DNA of 64,000 nucleotides from DATKQJ01 sp035534295 (GCA_035534295.1 DATLSE010000039.1:1-64000); one strand, 5' to 3'; numbered from the stretch's first letter, positions 1 to 8,641 are shown. A program made the numbers and translations. The notes: generated by a model from the sequence alone, not told the origin.

Positions 1-1291
1 CTGCCGGTGGGATCCCGCGGCTCTCCAGGTAGAAGAGCTGCTCGTCGGAGACCTTGCTCACCGTGGCCTCGTGGCCGATGCTGACCTGGGACTCGTCGCA
101 CTCGATGTAGGGGTAGGTGTCGGAGATGGAGTGCTCGTCCAGGAGCAGGGCGTCGCACTTGACGAAGGACTTGACGTGATGAGCCCCGGGGTGAACCTTG
201 ACCAGACCGCGGTAGCTGGTCCGGCCGCCCGCCTTGGAGATCGACTTCGAGGTGATGGTCGAGGTGGTGTGCGGCGCCACGTGGACCATCTTGCCCCCCG
301 CGTCCTGGTGCTGCCCGGCGCCGGCGAAGGCGACCGAGAGCACGTCGCCACGAGCCCCGGGCTCCATCAGGTAGACCGAGGGGTACTTCATGGTGATCTG
401 CGACCCGAGGTTGCCGTCGACCCACTCCATGGTCGCGTCGGCGTAGCACACGGCGCGCTTGGTGACCAGGTTGAAGACGTTGGTCGACCAGTTCTGAATC
501 GTGGTGTAGCGGCAGCGCGCTCCGCGCTTGACCACGATCTCGACCACGGCGGAATGGAGCGAGTCGGTGGTGTACATCGGCGCCGTGCAGCCCTCGATGT
601 AGTGCACGAAGGAATCCTCGTCACAGATGATCAGAGTTCGTTCGAACTGACCCATGTTCTCGGCGTTGATCCGGAAGTAGGCCTGGAGCGGGATCTCGAT
701 CCGCACCCCCTTGGGCACGTAGATGAACGAGCCCCCCGACCAGACCGCGGTGTTGAGCGCGGAGAACTTGTTGTCGGCGGCCGGGATCACGCTGCCGAAG
801 TACTCCTCGAAGAACTCGGGGTGCTCGCGCAGCGCGGTGTCGGTGTCAAGGAAGATGACCCCCTTGTCCTCGAGCTCTTTGTGCAGGGAGTGGTACACGA
901 CCTCGGACTCGTACTGGGCGGCAACGCCGGCCAGGAACTTGCGCTCCGCCTCGGGCACCCCCAGGCGGTCGAAGGTGCGCTTGATGTCCTCGGGCACGTC
1001 ATCCCAGCTCTGCGACTGCTTCTCGGTCGACTTGAGAAAGTAGAAGATGTTCTCGAAGTCGATCACCGAGAGGTCAGCGCCCCAGTTCGGCATCGGCTTC
1101 TGGCGAAAGATGCCGAGCGAGCGCAGGCGCAGCTTGGCCATCCAATCGGGCTCGCCCTTCATCCAGGAGATCTCCTTGACGATCTCCTCCGACAGCCCCC
1201 GCTTGGCCTTGAAGACGTACTTCTCGGGGTCGAAGAAGCCGTACTTCTCGCGGTAGTCGTCCCCGACGTTGATGCTCGGGCTCAAGGCCAT
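1..1291 (-). CDS. sufB: SufB, Fe-S cluster assembly scaffold (3' end cut by window edge)
   Basis: SufB works with SufC and SufD as the cytoplasmic scaffold on which Fe-S clusters are built. About 430 residues are visible, beginning MALSPSINVGDDYREKYGFF; the reading frame is open to the window edge, so roughly the last 40 to 50 residues are missing. Family hallmarks seen include GVIFLDTDTALREHPE, YVPKGVRIEIPLQAYFRIN, FVHYIEGCTAP and the late HPGAHHVKSFVKCDALLLD. The ATG lies 3 bases after the sufC stop, so the two are probably co-translated. Identity is very secure; whether sufD and sufS follow is outside the window. Confidence 0.96.
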   Translation of the reverse strand, partial: MALSPSINVGDDYREKYGFFDPEKYVFKAKRGLSEEIVKEISWMKGEPDWMAKLRLRSLGIFRQKPMPNWGADLSVIDFENIFYFLKSTEKQSQSWDDVPEDIKRTFDRLGVPEAERKFLAGVAAQYESEVVYHSLHKELEDKGVIFLDTDTALREHPEFFEEYFGSVIPAADNKFSALNTAVWSGGSFIYVPKGVRIEIPLQAYFRINAENMGQFERTLIICDEDSFVHYIEGCTAPMYTTDSLHSAVVEIVVKRGARCRYTTIQNWSTNVFNLVTKRAVCYADATMEWVDGNLGSQITMKYPSVYLMEPGARGDVLSVAFAGAGQHQDAGGKMVHVAPHTTSTITSKSISKAGGRTSYRGLVKVHPGAHHVKSFVKCDALLLDEHSISDTYPYIECDESQVSIGHEATVSKVSDEQLFYLESRGIPPA

Positions 1292-1294
1292 GAC

Positions 1295-2080
1295 TCAGTT
1301 CTCCCCAGCCGACAGCGCGGTCGGCTCATCCACCCATTCTGCGTAACCCGTCCGCTCCAGCGCCTCGGCCACCTCGGCCCCACCCGAGCGCACGATGGCG
1401 CCATTGACCAGGACGTGAACCCGGTCCGGTTTGACGAATTCGAGGATCCGCGTGTAATGGGTGATGATCAGCACCCCCAGTCCAGGCCGTCGCATCTCGT
1501 TGATGGCCTCGGCCACGTATTTAATGGAGTCGATGTCGAGCCCGGAGTCGGTCTCGTCGAGGATGGCGAGCTCGGGCTTAAGCAGCGCCATCTGCAGGAT
1601 CTCCGCCCGCTTCTTCTCCCCGCCCGAAAAGCCGTCGTTGACGTAGCGGCTGAGGAAGCTGTCGTCGATGCGCAGCGTCTGCATGGGCTCTTTTAGAAGC
1701 TCTCGAAACTCTCGCGGCGAGATCGCCTTGGACTTGTCCTTGCCGTCATATCCGCGCTTGGCGTTCACCGCCGAGCGCAGGAAGTTGGCCATCGTCACCC
1801 CGGGCACGGTGGTGGGGTACTGGAACGCCAGATAGAGTCCGAGGCGGGCGCGAGCATCCGGTGCCAGGGCGAGCAGATCCTGCCCCAAGAACGTGGCCCG
1901 GCCCCCCAAGACCTCGTATCCCGGGTGGCCCATGAGGGCGTTGGAGAGCGTGCTCTTGCCGGAGCCGTTGGGGCCCATCACGGCGTGCACCGAGCCCCGG
2001 TCGATGCTGAGCGTGATGCCCTTTAGAATCTCCCGGCCCTCGACTCCGACGCGCAGGTCTTCGATCTCGAAATCAGCCAA
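1295..2080 (-). CDS. sufC: SufC, Fe-S assembly ABC-type ATPase
   Basis: This is the cytoplasmic ATPase that drives the SufBCD scaffold. The product is 261 residues, the usual size. Walker A is GPNGSGKST, the ABC signature is FSGGEKKRAEI, and Walker B followed by the catalytic Glu region reads LAILDETDSGLDID. The frame is open further upstream, but homology begins at LADFEIEDLRVGVEGREILK, so I place the start at the TTG at 2080, which has AAGGGGA a few bases upstream. It overlaps the end of sufR by 8 bases, suggesting coupled translation, and sits directly before sufB. Confidence 0.93.
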   Translation of the reverse strand: MADFEIEDLRVGVEGREILKGITLSIDRGSVHAVMGPNGSGKSTLSNALMGHPGYEVLGGRATFLGQDLLALAPDARARLGLYLAFQYPTTVPGVTMANFLRSAVNAKRGYDGKDKSKAISPREFRELLKEPMQTLRIDDSFLSRYVNDGFSGGEKKRAEILQMALLKPELAILDETDSGLDIDSIKYVAEAINEMRRPGLGVLIITHYTRILEFVKPDRVHVLVNGAIVRSGGAEVAEALERTGYAEWVDEPTALSAGEN

Positions 2081-2693
2081 TTTGTGTCCCCTTGTTCTCT
2101 GCGATGCGATAGGTGCAGGCGGCATCGCCGCCGCCCTGCCAGCTTCCGCGCTCGACCTTGGAGTCGAGCAGCCGGGCGTACATGTCCTGCTCGTGCTGGC
2201 AGGGGTGGGTGTCGCGCGCAACCACGTCCTTGATCGGGCAGTTGCGGTGCGTTAAAGAGAGGCCGCCAGGTCCATCCAAGACCTCGGTCAGATGGCCGCT
2301 CGAGGTGGCCAGGCGCGCCAGTTCGCGCACCCGATCCGTCCCCTTAAGTCCGGCCAGCTGGGTGGCGTACTCTGCCTCCAGTCGGGCGGACCGACCGGCG
2401 AAGAAGCGCTCCAGCTCGCCCATCTGGAAGAACTCGACCAGCTCTCCGGCCAGCGCTCGATCCCGGTTCGGCAGGTGGGCCGAAGCCGAGGCGGTGAGTC
2501 GATAGCTATGCTGGGGCCGGCCCGGACCCTTGTGCTCGGCGTTGGCGGTCTCGACCAGACCCGCCGCCTGAAGCGCTTCGAGGTGGCGCAGGGCCCCCTG
2601 TCTGGTCATTCCAAGGTGCTCGGCGAGCTCGGCCAGGAGCGCCCCGGGGTGGGTCTCGAGGTGGGATAGGATCCCGGCGCGGCGATCTGTCAC
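2073..2693 (-). CDS. sufR: SufR-type Fe-S-sensing transcriptional repressor of the suf operon
   Basis: A DeoR/ArsR-like winged-helix regulator of 206 residues heading the suf operon. Residues 1-60 form the HTH (LAELAEHLGMTRQGALRHLE). The C-terminal part has cysteines in CPIKDVV, HPCQHEQDMYARLL and AACTYRIA, matching the ligand spacing by which SufR proteins hold a 4Fe-4S cluster. In known systems loss of the cluster relieves repression. The start is GTG at 2693, six bases after a TAGAAT box, so the message may be leaderless. A 10+10 bp palindrome lies just upstream. The identity rests on the cysteine pattern and the suf linkage. Confidence 0.88.
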   Translation of the reverse strand: MTDRRAGILSHLETHPGALLAELAEHLGMTRQGALRHLEALQAAGLVETANAEHKGPGRPQHSYRLTASASAHLPNRDRALAGELVEFFQMGELERFFAGRSARLEAEYATQLAGLKGTDRVRELARLATSSGHLTEVLDGPGGLSLTHRNCPIKDVVARDTHPCQHEQDMYARLLDSKVERGSWQGGGDAACTYRIAENKGTQIG

Positions 2694-2699
2694 CCATCG

Positions 2700-2705
2700 A
2701 TTCTA
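2700..2705 (-). promoter_or_regulatory. -10 box TAGAAT for sufR
   Basis: TAGAAT on the minus strand ends exactly 6 bases before the sufR GTG start, the spacing expected for a leaderless transcript. The palindromic operator lies just upstream. Confidence 0.55.
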
Positions 2706-2709
2706 CCAA

Positions 2710-2733
2710 TTTGTCAACGGCGTCGTTGACAAA
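2710..2733. promoter_or_regulatory. Perfect palindrome, probable SufR operator with divergent -35 boxes
   Basis: TTTGTCAACG, a 4-base spacer, then CGTTGACAAA: a perfect 10 bp inverted repeat. Each arm contains TTGACA, a consensus -35 hexamer reading outward (2726-2731 on plus, 2717-2712 on minus). It lies between sufR (minus) and the gene at 2765 (plus). A regulator bound here would cover both -35 elements. Assignment to SufR is inferred from position. Confidence 0.7.
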
Positions 2734-2764
2734 CCGGGGGCGCGGTGAGATTACGGTGGGTGCC

Positions 2765-3316
2765 ATGTCGAGCCCTCTATCCGAGCTGGACCCCGATGAA
2801 CTCGAGCACCGTCTGAGCGAGCTCAGAGGTCGTCTCCGACCCCTGGAGGAGGCGCTGGCCGAGCTCAGGTCCGAGCGCGATGTACTCCTGACCGAGGTGC
2901 GTCGCCGCCAGCGTGCGCAGCGCCTGGCGACGCGCTCCCGGGTGCGCGCGGCCACGCGCGAGGGCGAGTTGACGAGCCTGCTCGAGCTCATGGCCGACGC
3001 CCAGGGTGGTGCCCTGGACGATTTCGCCTACAGCCTCAAGACCGGGGGCGATGTGCGACTCGGGTTTGCCGGCGCCAGGAGCCAGAGCGTGACCTGGACC
3101 GACGGCCGGCAGAGCGCCCGGGCGGACGATCTTATTCGCTGCAGCGAGCTCTTCCAGCTCGGCTGGGAGCTGGGCAGCCCGGGTCGAATGGGGGTCAGGA
3201 TCCACTTTGCTGGCTCCAAGCAGGAGCGTCTGGTCGATCCCGCCGACGTCTTCGCTCGCCCGCGTGCGGGCGCCGTCCCCGCGCCGGACAGCGGGACCCA
3301 GGACGGGTTAGGGTGA
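2765..3316 (+). CDS. Hypothetical protein with N-terminal coiled coil
   Basis: A 183-residue cytoplasmic protein I do not recognise. Residues 1-75 are charged and heptad-like (ELEHRLSELRGRLRPLEEAL), predicting a coiled coil; the remaining part is a compact mixed domain with no signal or membrane segment. The frame is open upstream of the ATG at 2765, but the upstream bases hold the palindrome and promoter, so I chose this ATG. It is divergent from sufR and may share its operator. The stop is followed after one base by the next ATG. Confidence 0.75.
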   Translation: MSSPLSELDPDELEHRLSELRGRLRPLEEALAELRSERDVLLTEVRRRQRAQRLATRSRVRAATREGELTSLLELMADAQGGALDDFAYSLKTGGDVRLGFAGARSQSVTWTDGRQSARADDLIRCSELFQLGWELGSPGRMGVRIHFAGSKQERLVDPADVFARPRAGAVPAPDSGTQDGLG

Positions 3317-3317
3317 G

Positions 3318-3560
3318 ATGAGCATGCGGAGGCCGCTCGGATTCCTGCTCGCCGTCAGCCTGAGTGGCTTGGCAGTGGGCCTGGCGGCGATCTGGATCAC
3401 GAGCCGCGATCGGGTCCCCGGTCTGCCTCCCCGCCCCACGCTTCCAGACGGCGTCGAGCTCGTCAGCGAGGCCCCGGTCATCCCCCTGGCGGTCGCTCGA
3501 CCAACCCCTGGCGGCCGGGCGGCGAGTCGTCCTCGCCCGCCCCGGGCAGCGCGCCGCTGA
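3318..3560 (+). CDS. Small single-pass membrane protein (reading frame uncertain at 3' end)
   Basis: Eighty residues with one hydrophobic helix at about residues 7-27 (FLLAVSLSGLAVGLAAIWI), so probably inner-membrane anchored. No family recognised. It begins one base after the preceding stop. Codon choice looks normal to about base 3487; beyond that a different frame, in register with the downstream methyltransferase, has the more gene-like third positions. Either a short protein with an arginine-rich tail or the 5' part of a frameshifted longer gene. Confidence 0.45.
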   Translation: MSMRRPLGFLLAVSLSGLAVGLAAIWITSRDRVPGLPPRPTLPDGVELVSEAPVIPLAVARPTPGGRAASRPRPPRAARR

Positions 3561-3601
3561 CCCCCTCGGCCCAGGCTGCCCAGAGGGGAGAGCCGTCCTA
3601 T

Positions 3602-4336
3602 GTGTGGCGGGCGGGACAGGACCGCCGGCTGGAGATGATCCGCCGCGCCGTCCCCGCCTTGGAGGGCGCCAGGGTGCTCGACGACGGCTGTGGACTGGGG
3701 GCGTATGTGCTCGAGCTGCACCGGCGGGGGGCGCTGGCGTTCGGGCTCGACTACGAGCGCGAACGTGTGATTGAGGCCCAGCGACGCACCGGGCTGGCCG
3801 TGTTCGCCTGCGCCGCCGCCGAGCACCTGCCGTATCCGGACGCCAGCTTCGACGTTGTCATCTCCAACGAGGTGATCGAGCACGTGGACGACGATCAGGC
3901 GGCGCTGTTGGAGATGGCGCGGGTGTTGAAACCGGGCGGCCGGGCGGTGATCTTCTGCCCCAACCGCTGGTATCCGGTGGAGCAGCACGGGGTCTTCTGG
4001 CGCGGCCGCTATCACTTCGGCAATGTGCCCCTGGTCAATTATCTTCCCCGCCGCCTGCGCGACCGTCTGGCGCCCCACGTGCGCACCTACAGCTGGCGCG
4101 CGCTGCGTCGCCTGCTCGTCCTGGTACCGCTGCAGCTGGTGAGCCATGAGGTGGTGTTCGGCGGTTACGACAACCTGGTGCAGCGCTGGGGGCGCCCGGG
4201 GGCGGGGCTCAGACAAGTCCTCCATCGGGCTGAATCCACGCCTCTGCGCGTCCTCGGGCTCTCCCACCTGGTGGTGCTCGAGCGGGTGGCCGGGGGGCGG
4301 GTCGCTACAATCGCCAGCGCCGACAGGCCCTCATGA
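3602..4336 (+). CDS. Class I SAM-dependent methyltransferase
   Basis: A Methyltransf_11-like enzyme of 244 residues. The SAM-binding motif I region is VLDDGCGLGAYVLELHRRG, motif II is DASFDVVISNEVIEHVDDD, and LKPGGRAVIFCPN follows, the standard fold order. The substrate is unknown; a basic C-terminal half could bind a lipid or glycan. I give the GTG at 3602, but the same frame stays open and gene-like upstream (a Pro/Ser/Gly-rich stretch), so the N-terminus may be longer. Its TGA overlaps the next ATG (ATGA at 4333), implying coupling to the penicillin-binding protein gene. Confidence 0.82.
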   Translation: MWRAGQDRRLEMIRRAVPALEGARVLDDGCGLGAYVLELHRRGALAFGLDYERERVIEAQRRTGLAVFACAAAEHLPYPDASFDVVISNEVIEHVDDDQAALLEMARVLKPGGRAVIFCPNRWYPVEQHGVFWRGRYHFGNVPLVNYLPRRLRDRLAPHVRTYSWRALRRLLVLVPLQLVSHEVVFGGYDNLVQRWGRPGAGLRQVLHRAESTPLRVLGLSHLVVLERVAGGRVATIASADRPS

Positions 4337-6543
4337 GAGCGCTTCCTCGATTCACCACCCGCTCGGGGCGCCGCCCCCGAGCCAGACTCCACTCCCAGTG
4401 GTCCCCGGGCGGGCGGCGACGGCATCGCAAGGATCTGCTCCGCATCGTCGCCGCCGTCGCCGCCGCTCTGGTCGTGGTGGGAATCGTGGGCTACGCCTAC
4501 GCGGTCTCGTTCGTGGACGGGCTGCCCTCGGTCAAGGGGCTGACCTCGGCCGCCTTCTCGGGCGACACCTTGATCTACGACCGCAACGGCGTCCTGCTGG
4601 CTGACCTCTCCCAGGGCGGCGACAGGCGCATCAACGTCAGCCTGAACCAGGTCGCTCCGGTGCTGATCAAGGCGACGGTGGCGGTCGAGGACAAAAACTT
4701 CTATTCGAACCCGGGCTTCGACATCCTCGGTATCGCTCGCGCCGCGCTCGCCAACGCGCGTTCGGGGAGCATCGTGAGCGGTGCCTCGACGATCACTCAG
4801 CAGCTGGTCAAGCGCCTTTTCCTGAGCCCCCAGCAGACCTACAGCCGAAAGATTCGCGAGGTCATCCTGGCCTATGAGCTGAGTCGCACGTACAGCAAGG
4901 ACCAGATCATGGAGCTGTATCTGAACGAGACCTATTACGGCGACCAGCAGTACGGGATCCAGGCTGCGGCCACCACCTTCTTCCACCGCGACGCCAAGGA
5001 CTTGGACCTGGCCCAGGCGGCGATGCTGGCCGGCCTGCCCCAGGCGCCCGCGCTGTGGAGTCCAGACCTCCATCCGGTCGCGGCTCGGGTACGACAGAAG
5101 CAGGTCTTGGACGCCATGGTCCGGGTCGGTGACATCACTCCGCTCGAGGCCCAGCAGGCGGCCGCCGAGAAGCTTTCCATCTTCTCCCCCGTCAACACCT
5201 TCCTCGCTCCTCACTTCGTCGACTACGTGAAGACCGAGCTCGAGTCACTGGGCTTCTCGGTCGGGGCCCAGCAGCTGGTGGTCAAGACCACGCTCAACTA
5301 CACGCAGCAGCAGCTGGCTCAGAACATCGTGGTCAACAACCTCAACGCCAACAAGTGGCGCGATCGCAACGGACTTTTGAGCTCGGCCATGGTCTCCATG
5401 GATCCCAAGACGGGCCAGATCCTGGCCATGGTCGGCTCGCCCGACTACAACGCCCCCGGGGGCCAGTTCAACTACGTCTCGGACGTGCCCTTGAACCTGG
5501 GCTCGTCGATCAAGCCCTTCATGTACGGCGCGGCCATCAACGCCCGGGTGGCGACCATGGACACCCCCATCCTGGACGGCCCGAGCCCCCTGGTCATCCC
5601 CCAGGGCCAGGGTCTGGCCCCGTATGAGGTCTACAACTACGACCGGCGCACCCACGGCGTGCTTCCCCTGCGCGAGGCGTTCCTCAACTCGCTCAACATC
5701 CCCGCGGTCAAGACCGAGCTCGCGGTCGGGGTGCCGGCGGTGGTCAGCTTCATGCGCAACGTCGGTCTGCAGCCCCGCATCGGCCACCTGAACCCCGACG
5801 GTACCGCGTACTACACGACCAACGACTCGGTCTACTCGTTCGGTCCCAGCCTCACCCTCGGTGGCTACCCGATGACGCTTCTGGAGCAGGTCGGTGCTCT
5901 CTCCACCTACGCCGACCTCGGCATGTACCACTCCCCGGAAGCGATTCTGCAGGTCACCGACCTCAAGGGTCACGTCCTCTACCAGGCGGATCCCAACCGG
6001 GGGGCGCGCCAGGCGGTTGATCCGGGGGTCTCGTTCATCATGGCCCAGATGATGTCGAACGACCAGAACCGCGCTTTGATCTTCGGCACCAACGGGCCCC
6101 TGCACCTGCCCGACCGTACGGCGGCGGCCAAGACGGGAACCACCGACAACTTTAAGAACGGCCTCACCGTGGGTTTCACCCCGGATCTGGCGAGCGTGTT
6201 CTGGGTCGGTGACATCCTGGACAACAACCACTACATGGTGGCGGGCTCGGACGGTGTCTACGTCGCCGCGCCGGCGTGGCATCAATTCATGGAGGCCGCC
6301 CTCAAGGGCGTGCCCAACGACTGGTACCAGCCCCCCGCCGACGTGGTCCGGGGGGCGGACGGAAGCTACTTCCTGGCCGATGCCACCAGCATCGCGCGGC
6401 TGCCCAACGACAACCCGAGCCCCTCGCCCTCCCCGACCAGCACCACAATTCCCAACGACCCCAACCAGGGTCCGGTCCTGACCCAGCCCAGCCCGACGCC
6501 GCTCGTATCGCCCAACGCCGCCGGGCGGCCGGGCCCGCCCTGA
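4333..6543 (+). CDS. Class A penicillin-binding protein (bifunctional GT51 / transpeptidase)
   Basis: This 736-residue protein polymerises and cross-links peptidoglycan. A basic N-terminus is followed by one membrane helix at about 36-58. The GT51 domain shows AVEDKNFYSNPGFD (near residue 117) with its catalytic Glu, and STITQQLVKR near 152. The transpeptidase domain shows the SxxK serine in GSSIKPF (about 391), the SLN motif in FLNSLNIPAVK (about 452) and KTGTTDN (about 598). The tail is rich in Pro, Ser and Thr, as in PonA-type enzymes of Gram-positive-related bacteria. It overlaps the methyltransferase gene by 4 bases and ends before a hairpin. Confidence 0.95.
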   Translation: MRALPRFTTRSGRRPRARLHSQWSPGGRRRHRKDLLRIVAAVAAALVVVGIVGYAYAVSFVDGLPSVKGLTSAAFSGDTLIYDRNGVLLADLSQGGDRRINVSLNQVAPVLIKATVAVEDKNFYSNPGFDILGIARAALANARSGSIVSGASTITQQLVKRLFLSPQQTYSRKIREVILAYELSRTYSKDQIMELYLNETYYGDQQYGIQAAATTFFHRDAKDLDLAQAAMLAGLPQAPALWSPDLHPVAARVRQKQVLDAMVRVGDITPLEAQQAAAEKLSIFSPVNTFLAPHFVDYVKTELESLGFSVGAQQLVVKTTLNYTQQQLAQNIVVNNLNANKWRDRNGLLSSAMVSMDPKTGQILAMVGSPDYNAPGGQFNYVSDVPLNLGSSIKPFMYGAAINARVATMDTPILDGPSPLVIPQGQGLAPYEVYNYDRRTHGVLPLREAFLNSLNIPAVKTELAVGVPAVVSFMRNVGLQPRIGHLNPDGTAYYTTNDSVYSFGPSLTLGGYPMTLLEQVGALSTYADLGMYHSPEAILQVTDLKGHVLYQADPNRGARQAVDPGVSFIMAQMMSNDQNRALIFGTNGPLHLPDRTAAAKTGTTDNFKNGLTVGFTPDLASVFWVGDILDNNHYMVAGSDGVYVAAPAWHQFMEAALKGVPNDWYQPPADVVRGADGSYFLADATSIARLPNDNPSPSPSPTSTTIPNDPNQGPVLTQPSPTPLVSPNAAGRPGPP

Positions 6544-6546
6544 CCT

Positions 6547-6562
6547 GGCCGCGGGGGCGGCC
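6547..6562 (+). terminator. Hairpin after the class A PBP gene
   Basis: GGCCGC, a GGGG loop, then GCGGCC: a perfect 6 bp GC stem starting 3 bases after the stop. There is no T-run after it, so termination is only inferred. Confidence 0.4.
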
Positions 6563-6579
6563 CCCTCGGTCGGGCTCGG

Positions 6580-6585
6580 TAGAAT
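6580..6585 (+). promoter_or_regulatory. -10 box TAGAAT for tig
   Basis: TAGAAT lies 9 bases before the GTG start of trigger factor and just after the hairpin, which supports a separate transcript with almost no leader. Confidence 0.5.
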
Positions 6586-6594
6586 CCCAGGGTT

Positions 6595-7968
6595 GTGAGC
6601 CCGCTCGAACTCCAGATCCAGACTGAAAATCTTCCCGGCAGCCTGGTCGGGGTCAGCATCGAAGTTCCCTCCCCCGAGGTCGACCGCGCCTACGAGCGCG
6701 TGCTGTCCCGGCTCCAGCAGAGGGCGCGGATAGAGGGCTTCCGCCCCGGCAAGGCCCCACGCGAGATGGTCCTGGCTCGGCTGGGAGAGGCCGCCGTGCG
6801 GGAGGAGGCGATCGATCTGTTGATTCCCGAGGTGGTGGGCCAGGCGCTGCGCGAGAAGTCGATCAGTGCCATCGACACCCCCCGGGTCGACATCGCCGAG
6901 TTCGAACGGGGCCGGCCAGCCCGCTTCACCGCCCGGGTGACCGTGCTGCCCGAGGTCAAGCTGCCCGACCTGGATTCGATCCGGGTTCCTCGCATCGAGA
7001 CCGAGGTGGGGGAGGGGGAGGTCGAGCGGCGGCTGAGCGAGCTGCAATCGCGCCTGGCCGAGCTCCACGTGGTCGAGCGCGAGGTTCGTCTGGGCGACGT
7101 GCTGGTGGTCGACCTCGACGCCGAGGTCGACGGTAAGGAGCTCGAGGCGGAGCGGCGCCGGGCGATGGAGGTCGAGGTCCAAGAGGGGGTGTTGATCCCC
7201 GAGCTGCTGGCCGTCCTGCCCGGCCTCACGCTGGGCGAGAGTGCTCGGGCTGAGGTCCAGATGCCGGACGATCACTCCAACCCTGACCTGGCGGGGCGCC
7301 TGGCCGTGCTGGTGATGACCGTCCGCGGGGTCAAGGAGCGGCACATCCCCGAACTCACCGACGAGCTCGCCGCCCAGATCAGCGGCGGGGAGCAGTCGAG
7401 TGTGGATGCGCTGCGCCAGGCGGTGGCCGACGATCTGCGCCAGCAGGCCGCGCGCTCTGACCTCCTGGCCACCGAGCGAGAGGTGCTGAAGGCGCTGGTG
7501 GAGGCCTCGGAGGTCGAGGTGCCCGAGGCCCTGGTCGAGCGCGAGGTCGAGGGCCGGATGCACGAGCTCGAGCACCAGCTCGCCCAGCAGGGACTGAAGC
7601 TGGAGCGCTACCTCGAGTACGCGGGCAAGACGGCGACGGAGCTGGCTGCGGAGATGCGCCCGGAATCGCTCGAGCGGGTGCGCGTGGACCTGGTTCTGGG
7701 CGCCGCGTCCGACGCCCTGCAGGTCTCGGTCGAGGAGGGGGAGGTCGACCAGCAGATCGAGGCCGAGGCCGCGGGCGATCCTACGGCTAACGCGGCCGAA
7801 CTCCGCGCCAACCCCATCGCCCGCGACCATTTCCGGCACCGCCTGACCCGGCTCCGGACCCTGGAGGAGCTGGTCCAGCGCCTGGCCGTGGCCGCCCCCG
7901 AACCCCCGGCCAAGAAGGCCCCGTCCGCGCCGCGCCGCCGCAAGGCCAAGGCGGGCGATGCCGAATAG
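6595..7968 (+). CDS. tig: Trigger factor, ribosome-associated chaperone
   Basis: Trigger factor docks at the ribosome exit tunnel and shields nascent chains. The 457-residue product shows the ribosome-binding loop signature GFRPGKAPREMV near residues 43-54, a central PPIase-like domain and a long helical C-terminal domain. The last 30 residues form a Pro/Lys/Arg-rich tail. The start is GTG at 6595 (MSPLELQIQTENLPGS), the first in-frame start after the -10 box. As in many bacteria it sits directly before clpP and clpX, forming a protein quality-control cluster. Confidence 0.96.
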   Translation: MSPLELQIQTENLPGSLVGVSIEVPSPEVDRAYERVLSRLQQRARIEGFRPGKAPREMVLARLGEAAVREEAIDLLIPEVVGQALREKSISAIDTPRVDIAEFERGRPARFTARVTVLPEVKLPDLDSIRVPRIETEVGEGEVERRLSELQSRLAELHVVEREVRLGDVLVVDLDAEVDGKELEAERRRAMEVEVQEGVLIPELLAVLPGLTLGESARAEVQMPDDHSNPDLAGRLAVLVMTVRGVKERHIPELTDELAAQISGGEQSSVDALRQAVADDLRQQAARSDLLATEREVLKALVEASEVEVPEALVEREVEGRMHELEHQLAQQGLKLERYLEYAGKTATELAAEMRPESLERVRVDLVLGAASDALQVSVEEGEVDQQIEAEAAGDPTANAAELRANPIARDHFRHRLTRLRTLEELVQRLAVAAPEPPAKKAPSAPRRRKAKAGDAE

Positions 7969-7984
7969 AGCGGGGATGCCAACC

Positions 7985-7990
7985 TACAAT
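7985..7990 (+). promoter_or_regulatory. -10 box TACAAT for clpP
   Basis: TACAAT ends 6 bases before the ATG at 7997. It lies within the gap after tig and fits a leaderless clpP transcript. Confidence 0.5.
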
Positions 7991-7996
7991 GACCGC

Positions 7997-8641
7997 ATGG
8001 GTATAGACGGTCCGGCGGGATACATGGTGCCGATGGTGGTCGAGAGCACCAACCGCGGAGAGCGCGCCTTTGACATCTACTCTCGATTGCTCAAGGACCG
8101 CATCATTTTCATCGGCACCCCCATCGATGATCAGGTCGCGAACCTGGTCATCGCCCAGCTTCTGTTCCTGCAGAGCGAGGATCCCGAGCGCGAGATCGCG
8201 GTCTACGTGAACAGCCCGGGTGGGGGCGTGACGGCCGGACTTGCGATCTACGACACCATGCAGTACATCCGGCCCACCGTCAGCACGATCTGCATCGGCA
8301 TGGCCTACTCGATGGGGGCGGTGCTGCTCGCTGGGGGCGCCGATGGGCATCGCTTCGCCCTGCCCCACGCCAACATCCTGATTCACCAGCCCTGGTCGGG
8401 CGGAATCCAGGGTCAGGCCTCGGACATTCAGATCCACGCCCAGGAGATCCTGCGCACGCGCGAAGTGCTCAACGGGATCCTGGCCAAGCACTGTCATCAG
8501 CCCCTGGAGCGGGTCCAGCAGGACACCGAGCGCGACTACTTCTTGACCCCCGAGCAGGCCAAGGCATATGGATTGATCGACGACATCATCACCTCCCCGG
8601 AGATGGCCATGGAAAAGGCGACGCCCGCGGCGAAGAAATAG
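7997..8641 (+). CDS. clpP: ClpP, ATP-dependent Clp protease proteolytic subunit
   Basis: ClpP forms the barrel-shaped serine protease that degrades proteins unfolded by ClpX. From the ATG at 7997 it has 214 residues. The nucleophile Ser lies in GMAYSMGAVLLAGG (about 105), the catalytic His in LPHANILIHQP (about 123), and YFLTPEQAKAYGLID follows near the C-terminus, with the catalytic Asp upstream. An in-frame ATG at 7958 overlaps tig by 11 bases and would add 13 residues; the TACAAT box favours 7997. It is followed by a ClpX-like zinc finger gene and clpX. Confidence 0.95.
   Translation: MGIDGPAGYMVPMVVESTNRGERAFDIYSRLLKDRIIFIGTPIDDQVANLVIAQLLFLQSEDPEREIAVYVNSPGGGVTAGLAIYDTMQYIRPTVSTICIGMAYSMGAVLLAGGADGHRFALPHANILIHQPWSGGIQGQASDIQIHAQEILRTREVLNGILAKHCHQPLERVQQDTERDYFLTPEQAKAYGLIDDIITSPEMAMEKATPAAKK

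Noticed and set aside
71..1696. 541-codon plus-strand open frame opposite sufB and sufC
   Set aside because: SufB and SufC on the minus strand are unmistakable; the plus-strand product is compositionally biased.
5245..7839. 864-codon open frame on the minus strand opposite the class A PBP and trigger factor genes
   Set aside because: It mirrors two well-supported plus-strand genes; its His/Gly/Arg-rich product has no domain. Long antisense frames are expected in such GC-rich coding DNA.
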